From Bacillota bacterium (lineage in GTDB: Bacteria; Bacillota; Desulfotomaculia; Desulfotomaculales; Desulfohalotomaculaceae): 64,000 nucleotides of DNA. Under the pieces are notes generated by a model. It had not been told where the DNA came from and made no database searches. It saw only the letters and a program-made list of their open reading frames with translations. The position numbers were made by a program, and so were the translations under genes. The first letter of the stretch is position 1, and each line of letters opens with the position of its first letter. Positions 7,706 to 16,813 of the stretch are shown here, piece after piece. Where the stretch lies: positions 124,001 through 188,000 of the forward strand of contig VENI01000005.1 in the NCBI GenBank assembly GCA_009711615.1. Reading direction: 5' to 3'.

Positions 7706-9039
7706 TAATTACCTCCCGCAAGCAGTTGGTAGAGAGTCTGCATCGTCTGGCTGTATTCACTGTATTCATCAGGCTTTTGCTTAAGAAATTCAGTTATTTG
7801 CTCATGTTTTTTTATTGCATTATCCACTTTAGGGTTAGAACCCATCACGTAAGCTCCAATATTGATTAAATCTTCCGACTCTTGGTAAGTGGCCAATAGA
7901 TCTTTTACCTGCCCGGCACCGTTCTGGTGTTCTTCTTCCACTATATCCGGCATAACCCGACTGACACTCTGCAACACATCAATGGAGGGGTATTGGTTTT
8001 TTGCGGCCAGATTGCGTGACAGCACTATGTGCCCATCTAATATTCCCCGCACGGCATCAGCAATAGGCTCGTTCATGTCATCTCCATCCACCAGCACGGT
8101 GTAAAAGGCGGTTATGGAACCATTCTGCCCCATTCCGGATCGCTCCATCAGTTTGGGTAGCAGGGCAAACACCGAAGGCGTATATCCCCTGGTTGCTGGC
8201 GGTTCTCCTACCGCCAAACCCACTTCTCTCTGAGCCATGGCAAACCGGGTTACAGAGTCCATCATTAGCATTACATCTTTGCCCTGATCACGAAAGTATT
8301 CCGCAATGGCGGTAGCAGTAAAAGCTCCCTTTAATCGAACCAGTGCCGGTTGGTCGGATGTAGCTACTATCACCACTGATTTTGCCAACCCTTCTGGCCC
8401 CAGATCTGATTCTATAAAGTCCAGCACTTCACGGCCACGCTCACCAATTAAGGCAATTACGTTAACATCAGCACTGCCGTGTTTGGCTATCATCCCCAGC
8501 ATAGTACTTTTACCTACACCGCTACCAGCAAAGATACCTATTCTTTGGCCACATCCGCAAGTAAGCAAACTGTCAATTGCCCGCACTCCAGTGGGTAGCA
8601 CACTTTTTATTCGTTTTCGCTTTAGCGGATTGGGCGGATCGTTATCCACCGGATACTGCTGACCATCTTCATTGTAAATATGACCTTCAAAAGGCTGGCC
8701 TAAGCCATTTATAATCTGCCCCAACAGGTGTTCTCCCACACTTACAGTTAGAGCTTGTCCAGTAGGCAACACTGCACAACCAGGGTAGACACCCTTCAAA
8801 TCACCCAATGGCATCAGCAATGAGTCACGCTCTTTAAAACCCACTACTTCCGCATAAACCGGGTAATCTTCACGTGGCACTTTAATCAAACATACTTCTC
8901 CAATGCGAGCGGTAATTCCTTGCACTTCCACAGTTAAACCAACTACCCGAGTAACTTGGCCCAGTAGTTTTATCGGTTCAGTTTTCTTAAGTCTTGATCG
9001 CACCATATCTAACCTTACCGTTTGGGCCAACACTGTCAC
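7705..9039 (-). CDS. fliI: Flagellum-specific ATP synthase FliI
   Basis: Hexameric ATPase that drives export of flagellar substrates. 444 residues; Walker A AGSGVGKST at 171-179, Walker B region VMLMMDSVTRFAMAQRE near 255, and the family block GEPPATRGYTPSVFALLP. The N-terminal beta barrel is present and the C terminus is complete. It works with FliH (regulator, next upstream) and FliJ (stalk, overlapping downstream). No changes to key residues were noticed. Confidence 0.97.
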   Translation of the reverse strand: MTVLAQTVRLDMVRSRLKKTEPIKLLGQVTRVVGLTVEVQGITARIGEVCLIKVPREDYPVYAEVVGFKERDSLLMPLGDLKGVYPGCAVLPTGQALTVSVGEHLLGQIINGLGQPFEGHIYNEDGQQYPVDNDPPNPLKRKRIKSVLPTGVRAIDSLLTCGCGQRIGIFAGSGVGKSTMLGMIAKHGSADVNVIALIGERGREVLDFIESDLGPEGLAKSVVIVATSDQPALVRLKGAFTATAIAEYFRDQGKDVMLMMDSVTRFAMAQREVGLAVGEPPATRGYTPSVFALLPKLMERSGMGQNGSITAFYTVLVDGDDMNEPIADAVRGILDGHIVLSRNLAAKNQYPSIDVLQSVSRVMPDIVEEEHQNGAGQVKDLLATYQESEDLINIGAYVMGSNPKVDNAIKKHEQITEFLKQKPDEYSEYSQTMQTLYQLLAGGN

Positions 9040-9042
9040 CTC

Positions 9043-9738
9043 TTATGCAGGATTAACTGCTTTTAATATTTCATACCAACGGGAGTCAGCGGTTGCATCC
9101 ACCACTCCCTTTTCGGTGGTTACCATGCATCCTCCCGGTTTAACCTGTGAATCACTGATTATATTAAGAGTAGCCCGGTCAGACAACGCCTGTTGAAGTT
9201 GCTGTTTATTACCTAGATACACTTGCAATTCTTCCGGGTTTACATAAATAGTTACTTGCTCTCGGTCCTTAACCAACTGGATAGCTTCCTTGGCCACCTC
9301 GGTAATAATGTCTGGGTTTAACTGCAGTTGAACTGATATATATTTCTCAGCTATCTCTACCGCCAAGGAAGTAATTTCCTGTTCCATTGCCTCCAGGGTT
9401 TGACGGCGGGTTTCTTCTGCTTGCTCCAGCACCGATTGGGCCTGACGCCGTATCCCTACCGCTTCATTTTCTGCCTGCTGCACCCCTTGCTGATAGCCCT
9501 GCTGCTGAGCTTCCTGCTTAAGTTTTTCACCTTCAGTCCTCGCCTGTTCCAGCAGTTGTTCAGCCTGCTGCTGAGCTTTTTTAATTGTCTCTGCCCCTTG
9601 GCGCTCTGCGTCCTCCAATTGCAATTTAATTTTTTCTTCTGGAGTAATGGGGTTTTCTTCTAATTTTCTTAACTTTTTTCTAATTTGTAGTTCCAAGGGG
9701 TTAGTTTCCACAAAAGCCCCTTTTATAATTTTAGACAA
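9043..9738 (-). CDS. fliH: Flagellar assembly protein FliH
   Basis: Peripheral stator and negative regulator of FliI that tethers it to the C-ring. Residues 20-130 form a long Gln/Glu/Ala-rich helix (with AEQLLEQARTEGEKLKQEA and similar), followed by the conserved C-terminal domain (PDIITEVAKEAIQLVKDREQ; VNPEELQVYL; KPGGCMVTTEKGVVDAT). The start is TTG after GGAGGATGC and overlaps the fliG stop by 8 bp, while its stop lies 3 bp before fliI, so the three are tightly coupled. Confidence 0.93.
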   Translation of the reverse strand: MSKIIKGAFVETNPLELQIRKKLRKLEENPITPEEKIKLQLEDAERQGAETIKKAQQQAEQLLEQARTEGEKLKQEAQQQGYQQGVQQAENEAVGIRRQAQSVLEQAEETRRQTLEAMEQEITSLAVEIAEKYISVQLQLNPDIITEVAKEAIQLVKDREQVTIYVNPEELQVYLGNKQQLQQALSDRATLNIISDSQVKPGGCMVTTEKGVVDATADSRWYEILKAVNPA

Positions 9739-10750
9739 TCAATGCATCCTCCCCGCCACGGGAAATAACAATCTCGCCACTTTCCTCTAGCTTGCGGATT
9801 ACATTAACAATTTTCTGTTGAGACTGCTCAACATCGCGCAGACGCACAGGACCCATGTATTCAATTTCTTCACGCAACATTTCAGATGCCCGTTTGGACA
9901 TGTTCTTAAATATGCGTTCGTTAACATCTTTATTGGCACCACGCATAGCCATAGCCAGTTCCTTGGTGTCCACTTCCCGCAACACCTTCTGAATGGATAC
10001 ATCGTGCAATTTTACAATATCTTCGAATATAAACATTAGGCGGCGCACTTCTTCAGCCAGATCAGGGTCACTACCCTCCAGGTGCTCGAAGATAGACTTT
10101 TCAGTAGATCGATCTACTTTATTTAAAATATTCACCAAACTCTTAACTCCACCAGCCACCGTTTCTTCAGTGGATGAAACAGTAGATAGTTTTTCCTCCA
10201 ATACCTTTTCTATCTCTTTAGCCACTTCCGGCGAAGTACGATCTAACACAGCCACCCGGCGGGCCACATCGGCCTGTACCTCAGGGTTCAATTCCGAAAG
10301 CACCACCGCTGACTGATCTGGCTTTAGGTGGGCCACCACAAAGGCAATAGTCTGCGGGTGTTCATCCCTAATAAAGCTTATTAGCTGACGAGGGTCACTC
10401 TTGCGCAGCTTTTGAAACGGAACATGCTGCATGGACTGTTTTAGCTTTTCTAGAATTTCCTGACTTTTCACTGGCCCTACAGTTTTTTCTAGAAGATCCT
10501 TGGCATAATCAACGCCACCACTAAGTAAATAGTTTCTCGCCTGCTGTAGCTGGTAAAACTCGTCAACAACTTTACCAGTAGCATCATTAGATATACTGTC
10601 CATATCAGTAATTGCACCAGTGATGCGTTCAATTTCATCATCATTAAATCCATGTTTTAAAATTTTTGAGGATAGATCAGCACCCAAACTCATTAGCAGA
10701 ATAGCTGCCTTCTCTTCTCCGCTAATATCTATACCACTGGGCATTTTCAT
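9731..10750 (-). CDS. fliG: Flagellar motor switch protein FliG
   Basis: C-ring component that contacts FliF and carries the torque-generating helix. 339 residues with N-terminal EKAAILLMSLGADLSSKILK, middle-domain EHPQTIAFVVAHLKPDQSA and the C-terminal torque domain with RRLMFIFEDIVKLHDVSIQ and KELAMAMRGA. The charged residues of the motor helix are retained. Two in-frame ATGs (10750 and 10744) follow AAAGGAG; the second has the better spacing. It lies 1 bp after fliF. Confidence 0.96.
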   Translation of the reverse strand: MKMPSGIDISGEEKAAILLMSLGADLSSKILKHGFNDDEIERITGAITDMDSISNDATGKVVDEFYQLQQARNYLLSGGVDYAKDLLEKTVGPVKSQEILEKLKQSMQHVPFQKLRKSDPRQLISFIRDEHPQTIAFVVAHLKPDQSAVVLSELNPEVQADVARRVAVLDRTSPEVAKEIEKVLEEKLSTVSSTEETVAGGVKSLVNILNKVDRSTEKSIFEHLEGSDPDLAEEVRRLMFIFEDIVKLHDVSIQKVLREVDTKELAMAMRGANKDVNERIFKNMSKRASEMLREEIEYMGPVRLRDVEQSQQKIVNVIRKLEESGEIVISRGGEDALIV

Positions 10751-10751
10751 C

Positions 10752-12290
10752 CTACTCCTTTAGCCAAAGTTTTAATACCTGAGCAACCTCTTCAGGGTTT
10801 TGTTGGGCCATATCCTTCAGCTCATCATTACGGTCACGGGTAGCAGCCACCTGCCGACTTGTTTCTTCTTTTGTATCCTGTTCCGGTTCAGTACTCGGCA
10901 TGGGGGGCGCTGGTGCAGGTTGCTGCTTTACCTTGCGCCTACTTCTAATAAATAATATTAAAATTAATAGTAAAAGTATTAAGATTCCGGCACCAATGCC
11001 GATCATATTATAAAGTTGCTTTTGCTGTTCTTGTTCAGCCAGTTGATCTTGCTGGGCGGCAAAAGCGTCTTGATCACTGGTATTAAAGGGCATAGTTTGT
11101 ACTATAATTTCGTCACCCCGCTGGGGTTCATAACCGATAGCACCGGCCACCACTTGCTGCACGGCCTGTCTATCCACCCCTTCTACGTTGCTGTCAACAA
11201 TCACTGAAGTGGAAATGCGATTAATCGCTCCCGGTTGCTGCTCAATCACAGTAACCTCTTTACCGTTTTCATAGTTGACAGTACTGGATTCATCATTATA
11301 TTCACCAGAACCGCCACCCCCACTGGGGTAACTACTGCCGGGCATTTGCGAAGTGGTTCCCGCGGGACCACCATCACCGGTACTGCTACCACTGGAACTT
11401 TCTTTTTGTTCGCTCACTATTTGGCCTTCTAGAATGTCGGTTCGTGTGGTCTGCATTTTGGTATAATCCAGATCTGCCGCCACCATGGCCACCACTCTAC
11501 CAGGTCCAAATATTCTGGTTAGCGCTTGTTTTAATTTTTGCTCATAGGCCTTTTCAATATTTTTCTTTAGCTTCTGCCGCTGTTCAATGGCAGTACTGGC
11601 TAAACCAGTGTTATCAGTTCCAGGATTTAAGTAATCATTTAGCACATTACCATGAGTGTCTATTATATGTATATTCTCAGGGGATATGCTTTCCACGCTA
11701 CCCATTAGCAGATTGCTGATTCCCTTCACTTGGGAAGGTTGCAGTTTACCCATCGGTGCCAATTGCAGTACTACCGATGCAGAGGCTGCACCTTCTTCAT
11801 CTATAAAGACACTTCTTTGTGGCAACACTAAATGGACCCGAGCCTGTTCGACTTCACTAAGGGCGGTAATACTGCGCCTTAATTCTTCCTGCAAGGCCCG
11901 CTGGTATAAAACTTGGTTTTCAAAATCTGTTTTGGCCATTGATGAGCCACCAAAAAGCTCCAGCCCCTGGCCAGTGCCAGGCAGAACATCATTGCTGGCC
12001 ATCTGCATACGCAGATCATAGACATCCTTTTCTGGTACCATTATAGTACGCCCTTGATCTGTTACTTGATAATCTATATTTAATGCTTTTAAATTTTCTA
12101 CTACTTTACCGGCTTCTTGTACTTCTAGATTTTTGAAAAGAGGGGCATAAGTTGGCTGCAACAAAAAAGTTGAGATGTAAAATAGTACTACCACGACACT
12201 GACACTAATCAGTACCGTTGCTATTTTTTGTGCTTGAGAAAAATTCTGCCACCGTTCCTTCCCCTTGGCCGGCAGGTCACGTAGGTTCAA
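10752..12290 (-). CDS. fliF: Flagellar MS-ring protein FliF
   Basis: Forms the MS ring, the base on which rotor and export gate are built. Two transmembrane helices flank a large extracytoplasmic part: about residues 22-45 (ATVLISVSVVVVLFYIST) and about 430-452 (GAGILILLLLILILFI). The YscJ/FliF domain carries RRSITALSEVEQARVHLVLP, and the C-terminal tail that binds FliG ends DMAQQNPEEVAQVLKLWL. A TTG at 12290 follows GGGGAG with 8-nt spacing; an upstream GTG at 12299 overlaps that site and is less likely. A Gly/Ser-rich loop near residue 310-340 is typical. Confidence 0.95.
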   Translation of the reverse strand: MNLRDLPAKGKERWQNFSQAQKIATVLISVSVVVVLFYISTFLLQPTYAPLFKNLEVQEAGKVVENLKALNIDYQVTDQGRTIMVPEKDVYDLRMQMASNDVLPGTGQGLELFGGSSMAKTDFENQVLYQRALQEELRRSITALSEVEQARVHLVLPQRSVFIDEEGAASASVVLQLAPMGKLQPSQVKGISNLLMGSVESISPENIHIIDTHGNVLNDYLNPGTDNTGLASTAIEQRQKLKKNIEKAYEQKLKQALTRIFGPGRVVAMVAADLDYTKMQTTRTDILEGQIVSEQKESSSGSSTGDGGPAGTTSQMPGSSYPSGGGGSGEYNDESSTVNYENGKEVTVIEQQPGAINRISTSVIVDSNVEGVDRQAVQQVVAGAIGYEPQRGDEIIVQTMPFNTSDQDAFAAQQDQLAEQEQQKQLYNMIGIGAGILILLLLILILFIRSRRKVKQQPAPAPPMPSTEPEQDTKEETSRQVAATRDRNDELKDMAQQNPEEVAQVLKLWLKE

Positions 12291-12317
12291 AAAAACCACT
12301 CCCCACTAGCAGGTTAA

Positions 12318-12617
12318 TTACAGTGGCATGCGAGATAATTCTTGGTAAGCCTCAAGCATCTTGTTGCGAACTTCTAAAGCCAAATTCATAGATATTTTGG
12401 CTTCCTGCATGGCTATAGTTACCTGGTGAATATCCTGCACTTTACCAACAACAAACTGCTCTTTCATTTCTTCTGCTTTTAACTGAGATTCATTTAATTT
12501 ATCAATAGCATTGTTTAGTGCATCCCCAAATGCTACTGCATTATTATCATCTTTCTTTACAGCCGGTTGCTGCTTCACATCTAGCGATATTGGTTGCGGA
12601 ATTGGTTTAACCTGCAT
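12318..12617 (-). CDS. fliE: Flagellar hook-basal body complex protein FliE
   Basis: Small protein joining the MS ring to the rod. 99 residues; the C-terminal half has the family signature VQDIHQVTIAMQEAKISMNL followed by EVRNKMLEAYQELSRMPL. AAGGAGG precedes the ATG. Sits between flgC and fliF as in most Gram-positive flagellar operons. Confidence 0.94.
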   Translation of the reverse strand: MQVKPIPQPISLDVKQQPAVKKDDNNAVAFGDALNNAIDKLNESQLKAEEMKEQFVVGKVQDIHQVTIAMQEAKISMNLALEVRNKMLEAYQELSRMPL

Positions 12618-12629
12618 TTACTTTCCTCC

Positions 12630-13058
12630 TTAACCCCGACCTATTTCTAAAGCTTTTAACGCCATTCCCTTGGCGGCGTTAAAAGCAGTCACATTGGCCT
12701 CATAAGCCCTTGTGGCTGTAATCATATCAGTCATTTCATTTAGTACATTAATGTTGGGGTAAGCCACATAGCCCTCTTGATTGGCATAAGGGTGTGAAGG
12801 CTCATAAACCAACCTTGGCGGAGCAGGGTCTTTAGTAATACCCGTAACCTTTACGCCACCGCCATTAAAATTAAGCTTGTCCTGCCCCATTGTTTGCTTT
12901 AATTGTTCCGCAAAGATAGGTACCTGCCGCTTGTAAGTGTCATCTGCACTGCGACCAGCGGTGTGGATATTAGCCAAATTGTTAGAAACAATATCCAAAC
13001 GTAGCTTTTCAGCTGACATTCCAGAACCACTAATAGCAAAGGAATTAAATAAACCCAT
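12630..13058 (-). CDS. flgC: Flagellar basal-body rod protein FlgC
   Basis: Proximal rod subunit. N-terminal SGSGMSAEKLRLDIVSNNLA and C-terminal INVLNEMTDMITATRAYEAN plus FNAAKGMALKALEI are the standard rod motifs; length 142 is normal. ATG after AGGAGGT. Starts 8 bp after flgB and is followed by fliE. Confidence 0.95.
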   Translation of the reverse strand: MGLFNSFAISGSGMSAEKLRLDIVSNNLANIHTAGRSADDTYKRQVPIFAEQLKQTMGQDKLNFNGGGVKVTGITKDPAPPRLVYEPSHPYANQEGYVAYPNINVLNEMTDMITATRAYEANVTAFNAAKGMALKALEIGRG

Positions 13059-13066
13059 ATTTAAAC

Positions 13067-13477
13067 TTACCTCCTAGAGGAACTTATTATTTGACTAACC
13101 AGTGAATAGTAACCACTTAAAGCTTGAGCAGAAGTATTATACTTCACCTGGGTGGCAGCCAAATTCACCATTTCTTCGTCAGCATCCACATTGTTGCCGT
13201 CTGGCCGCAAACTGGTGTTGGTCTGTTGCTCCACTTTAGGCTCTACCTCAGCGGGATTCTTCACCCCACCAATATGACCGGATCTGGTGGTTCGCATTGG
13301 CAATTTATCTTTTCCCATTGATGCCTGTAGTTGTTCCTCAAAGGATACAAATGATTTTTTAAACCCAGGCGTGTTTAAGTTAGCTAAATTATTGGCAATA
13401 ACCTTCTGCCTAAGTGTACCCGTATCCAAATCTTTTTTTAATGCCATTACAGTTGGGTCATTAAAAATATCAAACAT
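13067..13477 (-). CDS. flgB: Flagellar basal-body rod protein FlgB
   Basis: Proximal rod subunit and first gene of the basal-body operon. Contains RQKVIANNLANLNTPGFKKS and the C-terminal rod block MVNLAATQVKYNTSAQALSG. The ATG at 13477 has GGGAGG 7 nt upstream; a longer in-frame extension to 13516 adds 13 residues with no ribosome site and is rejected. The operon promoter should lie in the 190 bp upstream. Confidence 0.95.
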   Translation of the reverse strand: MFDIFNDPTVMALKKDLDTGTLRQKVIANNLANLNTPGFKKSFVSFEEQLQASMGKDKLPMRTTRSGHIGGVKNPAEVEPKVEQQTNTSLRPDGNNVDADEEMVNLAATQVKYNTSAQALSGYYSLVSQIISSSRR

Positions 13478-13710
13478 ATTAAGGCCTCCCAACCGAACTT
13501 TTGTAAATTTAGACAAAAAACGCTAATTATAAATATTTATTTCAACATTAGTAATATTTTTCCCTGCACAAATTTGTTAAGATTAAGATATATTTCGCTA
13601 TATTTGGTAGTAATTTATGGTTACTCTGCCAGTTTACACAGAAAATTACTACTACGTCACGAGACTTATGTAGTATTTATATAGGACCGCGACCGCTAAT
13701 TATGTAACTC
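13478..13710 (-). promoter_or_regulatory. AT-rich leader/promoter region of the basal-body operon
   Basis: A 233-bp AT-rich stretch between the DegT-family gene and flgB. A TATAAT hexamer is visible on the minus strand about 60 bp before the flgB start, without a convincing -35 element 17 bp away, and no sigma-28 match was found. The promoter of the 13.5-kb operon is expected here but cannot be pinned down. Confidence 0.35.
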
Positions 13711-14871
13711 TTACAAACCCTGTGACACCATTACTTTTCTGGTTTCTTCAATAATAGTTAATACTTCTTCATTAGTCATGGTTTGATTTATTGGCAGTGT
13801 TAACACACGTCGATAGAATTCCTCTGCCTTTGGCCCCCGACTCCCCTCCAGTGTGCAAACATCGGGATGCCCTGCCCATAGGTAATAAGGATGCTGAAAC
13901 ACCGGAAAATACTTAACATCAACATCTACCCCGGAAGTTTTTAATTCCGTAAAAAGCTTTGGGCGGATATCAGCCATCTCTGCATTTAACTGCAGCACAT
14001 ACATACCCCAGGCATGATTGCCCTCCGGCTGTTCCTTTGGCACCATAACTTGATCTAAATCAGCAAAAGCTTCACTATATTGATAGGCTATTTCCCGACG
14101 CCTTTCCACTATACTATCTAACCTCTGCAATTGTGACAAACCTATGGCAGCTTGCAGTTCTGTCATCCGATAGGGAAAGCCCAAATCTTGCATTTCATAG
14201 TGCCAGGGATCTTCATCTCTAGTTAAAAGTTCTTTATCTTTGACCATGCCTTCATCTCTAAATATCCTAAGCCATTGGGCTGCTTCATCAGAGTTGGTTA
14301 CAACCATACCTCCATCACCGGTGTAGATATGATTCCCCGGGCCGAAATCATACACAACCATGTCGCCATATTCAGCCACTGACTTACCGTGGTATTCAGC
14401 TCCTAAGGCATGGGTAGCATCTACTATCACCGAAATGTCTTTATCATTAACCATATCCAATATGGGCTGTAGATCGCAAGGTTGGCCAGCATAATGGTGC
14501 AGTATAACAGCCTTAGTATTGGAATTAAGGTGGAGTTTAATATCTTCGAGGGTGACATTACCGGTATCCAAATCTACATCTGCAAAAATATTTACCGCCC
14601 CTTGATAAAATACCGAGTTCGGACCACCCACCGGGGCCAGCGGCGGTACTATCACTTCCTCCTTAGGACCTAAGGCTGCTGCCCTAAGGGCAATATGCAT
14701 GCCGGCGGTGCCACTGGAAACAGCTATGGCATGCTTAATACCGTTGTATCTAGCAAAAACCTCTTCAAACTTTCTTACCTGTTCACCCATATGTAAATTG
14801 CCACTTTCTAACACCTGCAACAAATTCTTTTCATCTTCGGCATTAAACATTTTATTGACCAACTTTGACAT
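13711..14871 (-). CDS. DegT/DnrJ/EryC1/StrS-family protein lacking the catalytic lysine
   Basis: Family members are PLP-dependent sugar aminotransferases (PseC, ArnB and others), which in flagellar loci make amino sugars for flagellin glycosylation. The fold signature is clear: VSSGTAGMHIALRAAALG, VILHHYAGQPCDL, the PLP-ring aspartate in VDATHALG (D151), YRMTELQAAIGLSQLQRLD. The segment that normally holds the Schiff-base lysine (FHPxKHxTTGEGG) reads FGPGNHIYTGDGG, with Asn at 180. The usual TF.ATAN motif near 78-86 is also changed, to APVGGPNSV. It cannot be a normal transaminase. It may be a non-transaminating relative (the dehydratase ColD has His here) or a regulator. Stands alone between the flagellar operon and a divergent gene. 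Confidence 0.8.
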   Translation of the reverse strand: MSKLVNKMFNAEDEKNLLQVLESGNLHMGEQVRKFEEVFARYNGIKHAIAVSSGTAGMHIALRAAALGPKEEVIVPPLAPVGGPNSVFYQGAVNIFADVDLDTGNVTLEDIKLHLNSNTKAVILHHYAGQPCDLQPILDMVNDKDISVIVDATHALGAEYHGKSVAEYGDMVVYDFGPGNHIYTGDGGMVVTNSDEAAQWLRIFRDEGMVKDKELLTRDEDPWHYEMQDLGFPYRMTELQAAIGLSQLQRLDSIVERRREIAYQYSEAFADLDQVMVPKEQPEGNHAWGMYVLQLNAEMADIRPKLFTELKTSGVDVDVKYFPVFQHPYYLWAGHPDVCTLEGSRGPKAEEFYRRVLTLPINQTMTNEEVLTIIEETRKVMVSQGL

Positions 14872-14993
14872 AATGACCTAATTCCTCCCTTAAACCGACC
14901 AATATACTTAACAATACCTTCATTTTAACAGAATTAGCCAATTAGTTCCAATAGATTTTTAAAAAAACCTTTTAATAGTCCTACTAACTTTGG

Positions 14994-14999
14994 TATAAT
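14994..14999 (+). promoter_or_regulatory. Extended -10 promoter element for the cNMP/DUF2225 gene
   Basis: TGGTATAAT, an extended -10 (TGnTATAAT), sits about 100 bp upstream of the TTG start at 15099. The -35 at 17-bp spacing (TTTAAT) is weak, as is common for extended -10 promoters. Confidence 0.45.
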
Positions 15000-15098
15000 C
15001 TGGCTAGAAGAAATCTACTTTTGTACTATATGTCTTGAAACATTATTAGTACTATAGACACAAAGGTATACATAACTCTGTTAAGAGGTGCAAATACT

Positions 15099-16400
15099 TT
15101 GGATCTAAACGTCAAGCTACAGATATTAAAAAGTTCACCCTTATTTAAAAATTTTCCCCCAAACACCCTAAAGGCAATTATAGAAAAAACACAGTTAGTA
15201 ACTTATCAGGAAGAAACGTTATTATATAACGAAGGGGAACATGGGGACTGTTTTTATGTCATTGCTACGGGAGAGGTAACACTTTATAAAAGTGTGGACA
15301 ATAGCGAAGTACCAGTCTATATCTTAGGCAAGGGCGATTATTTTGGTGAAATGTCTTACTTTAACAAGTCAGGCGTTAGAACTTTATCAGCAAAGGTACA
15401 CGCCAAAACAGTGCTATTCGAAATACCCCATGCTTTCCTGGTATTAATTCAGCAAAACAGTAATATCACATACAACCTAATTAAAGCCATGAACACAAGG
15501 CAGAATAATGTGATTGCTAAACTTGCTTCAGCATCTGCCCAGTCAACTAAGAAATCAACAAAAAAAGAAAGTAGTAAAACAATACACAAAAACAAGAACT
15601 CCAGTGATGATGATAATAAAATAGATGAATCGTTACTGAATAGCCATATCGAGCAAACTCTAAATCCCAAAAACAAAGTAGACGAAGCGGTGGAACAAGC
15701 TGAGGAAAGTAGTGAAAACTTAACGGTGGAAGACATGCTTTACAACCGCAAACTCACCTGCCCCCACTGCCATAAAAAGTTTACCACCCCCAGGGTGTTA
15801 TCTAAACATATTAGAATAATAAAATCTGACAGCGATTTTTTTAACTACTATGAAGGTGTTAATCCAGTATTTTATGAAGTGGCTGTTTGCCCCAAATGTT
15901 GCTACGCTTTTACCGATGACACAATGGAAAAACTGGGCCCCACAGCATTAAAGAAAATAAAAGAAGTTTTAGAAACTGTGCCTAAAAAAAATTACAATAT
16001 GATAAGGACTATAGACGTAGCCCTGGAAACCTTTGTGCTGGCCATTTTATGTCAAACTTCATACTTAAATAAGGATTCGTTAGTGGCACGCCTGTACTTA
16101 AGGTTGGCTTGGTTGTACAGGTATAAAGAAAATGAAGAAAAAGAAAAGGTTTACCTGCAGGTTGCACTGGAAAAATATTTAGAAGCTTTCAAAAAGGAAA
16201 AATTTGAAGCAAAAACTGAACTTCAATTATCATATTTGGTAGGGGAACTGCACAACAGATTGGGTGACCCCAAAAACGCGGTACACTGGTTCAGTCGCTT
16301 GGTAATGCATCCGCAAAAGAATCAGTACCCAGCCATTGTAAGAAAGGCCCGGGAACAGTGGCAAGACCTGAGGGCCAAAATGAAAGAAGAAAAGGCTTGA
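15099..16400 (+). CDS. Cyclic-nucleotide-binding domain fused to DUF2225 (zinc-ribbon/helical repeat) protein
   Basis: Residues 1-125 form a CRP-like effector-binding beta roll (ETLLYNEGEHGDCFYVIATG, VYILGKGDYFGEMSYFNKSG). A charged, low-complexity linker (about 145-205) follows, then DUF2225 with CPHCHKKF and CPKCCYAF cysteine pairs and a helical TPR-like C terminus (ARLYLRLAWLYRYKENEEKE; LVGELHNRLGDPKNAVHWF). No helix-turn-helix was seen, so it is not a CRP-type transcription factor; it probably senses a nucleotide and acts through protein contacts. The TTG start follows AGAGGTG. It is the only plus-strand gene in the motility region, flanked by flagellar genes. Ligand and partner are unknown. 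Confidence 0.8.
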   Translation: MDLNVKLQILKSSPLFKNFPPNTLKAIIEKTQLVTYQEETLLYNEGEHGDCFYVIATGEVTLYKSVDNSEVPVYILGKGDYFGEMSYFNKSGVRTLSAKVHAKTVLFEIPHAFLVLIQQNSNITYNLIKAMNTRQNNVIAKLASASAQSTKKSTKKESSKTIHKNKNSSDDDNKIDESLLNSHIEQTLNPKNKVDEAVEQAEESSENLTVEDMLYNRKLTCPHCHKKFTTPRVLSKHIRIIKSDSDFFNYYEGVNPVFYEVAVCPKCCYAFTDDTMEKLGPTALKKIKEVLETVPKKNYNMIRTIDVALETFVLAILCQTSYLNKDSLVARLYLRLAWLYRYKENEEKEKVYLQVALEKYLEAFKKEKFEAKTELQLSYLVGELHNRLGDPKNAVHWFSRLVMHPQKNQYPAIVRKAREQWQDLRAKMKEEKA

Positions 16401-16422
16401 ACCAAAAAGGTTCAAGCCTTTT
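16390..16422. terminator. Bidirectional terminator between convergent genes
   Basis: Perfect 14-bp stem (AAAAGGCTTGAACC with its complement) around an AAAAA loop, with T-tracts on either side. It overlaps the last codons of both the plus-strand gene and flaG, and can stop transcription from both directions. Confidence 0.85.
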
Positions 16423-16795
16423 ATACCATTTCGTCAACTAAAAGACCAACTGTTTTCTCTATGCTGGCCACCATGTCAAGTAACCATTCCGGCGGCACTT
16501 CCCTAATCACTTCCTCAGTATCCGCATTTATCACTCTTGCGTAATACTCGCCGCTCTCCTCATGAATCTTAAACTGCACACTGGTTTTATACAGATTCAT
16601 GGTTTCATTAGCCTTCCCTACGGCCCTTTCCAGCTCTTCTTTGTTAACCTTGTTTCGTTCCTTAGCGGTCTGCTCATCACGGTCTTTCCTTAGTTGCCTT
16701 TTACTCTCCGAATCTTCAAGAGACTTGTTTGAATCACCGTTTCTTTGCTTTATTTGCTGGGCTGGCGCCGCGGGGTCAACATTTGAAACTTTCAA
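16421..16795 (-). CDS. flaG: FlaG-family flagellar protein
   Basis: Small protein of the FlaG family, linked to filament length or flagellin handling; molecular role not settled. First 60 residues are highly charged and probably disordered; the conserved domain at 58-124 reads NETMNLYKTSVQFKIHEESG, then YYARVINADTEEVIREVPPE, the usual FlaG ending. TTG start after GGGGGGAG. Last gene of the fliD-fliS-fliT-like unit; ends in the shared terminator. Confidence 0.85.
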   Translation of the reverse strand: MKVSNVDPAAPAQQIKQRNGDSNKSLEDSESKRQLRKDRDEQTAKERNKVNKEELERAVGKANETMNLYKTSVQFKIHEESGEYYARVINADTEEVIREVPPEWLLDMVASIEKTVGLLVDEMV

Positions 16796-16813
16796 TGTTA
16801 ATCTCCCCCCGTT

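Noticed and set aside
13517-13700. Sigma-28 promoter for the basal-body operon
   Set aside because: No CGATA-type -10 with TAAA at 15 bp; early flagellar genes are usually sigma-A driven.
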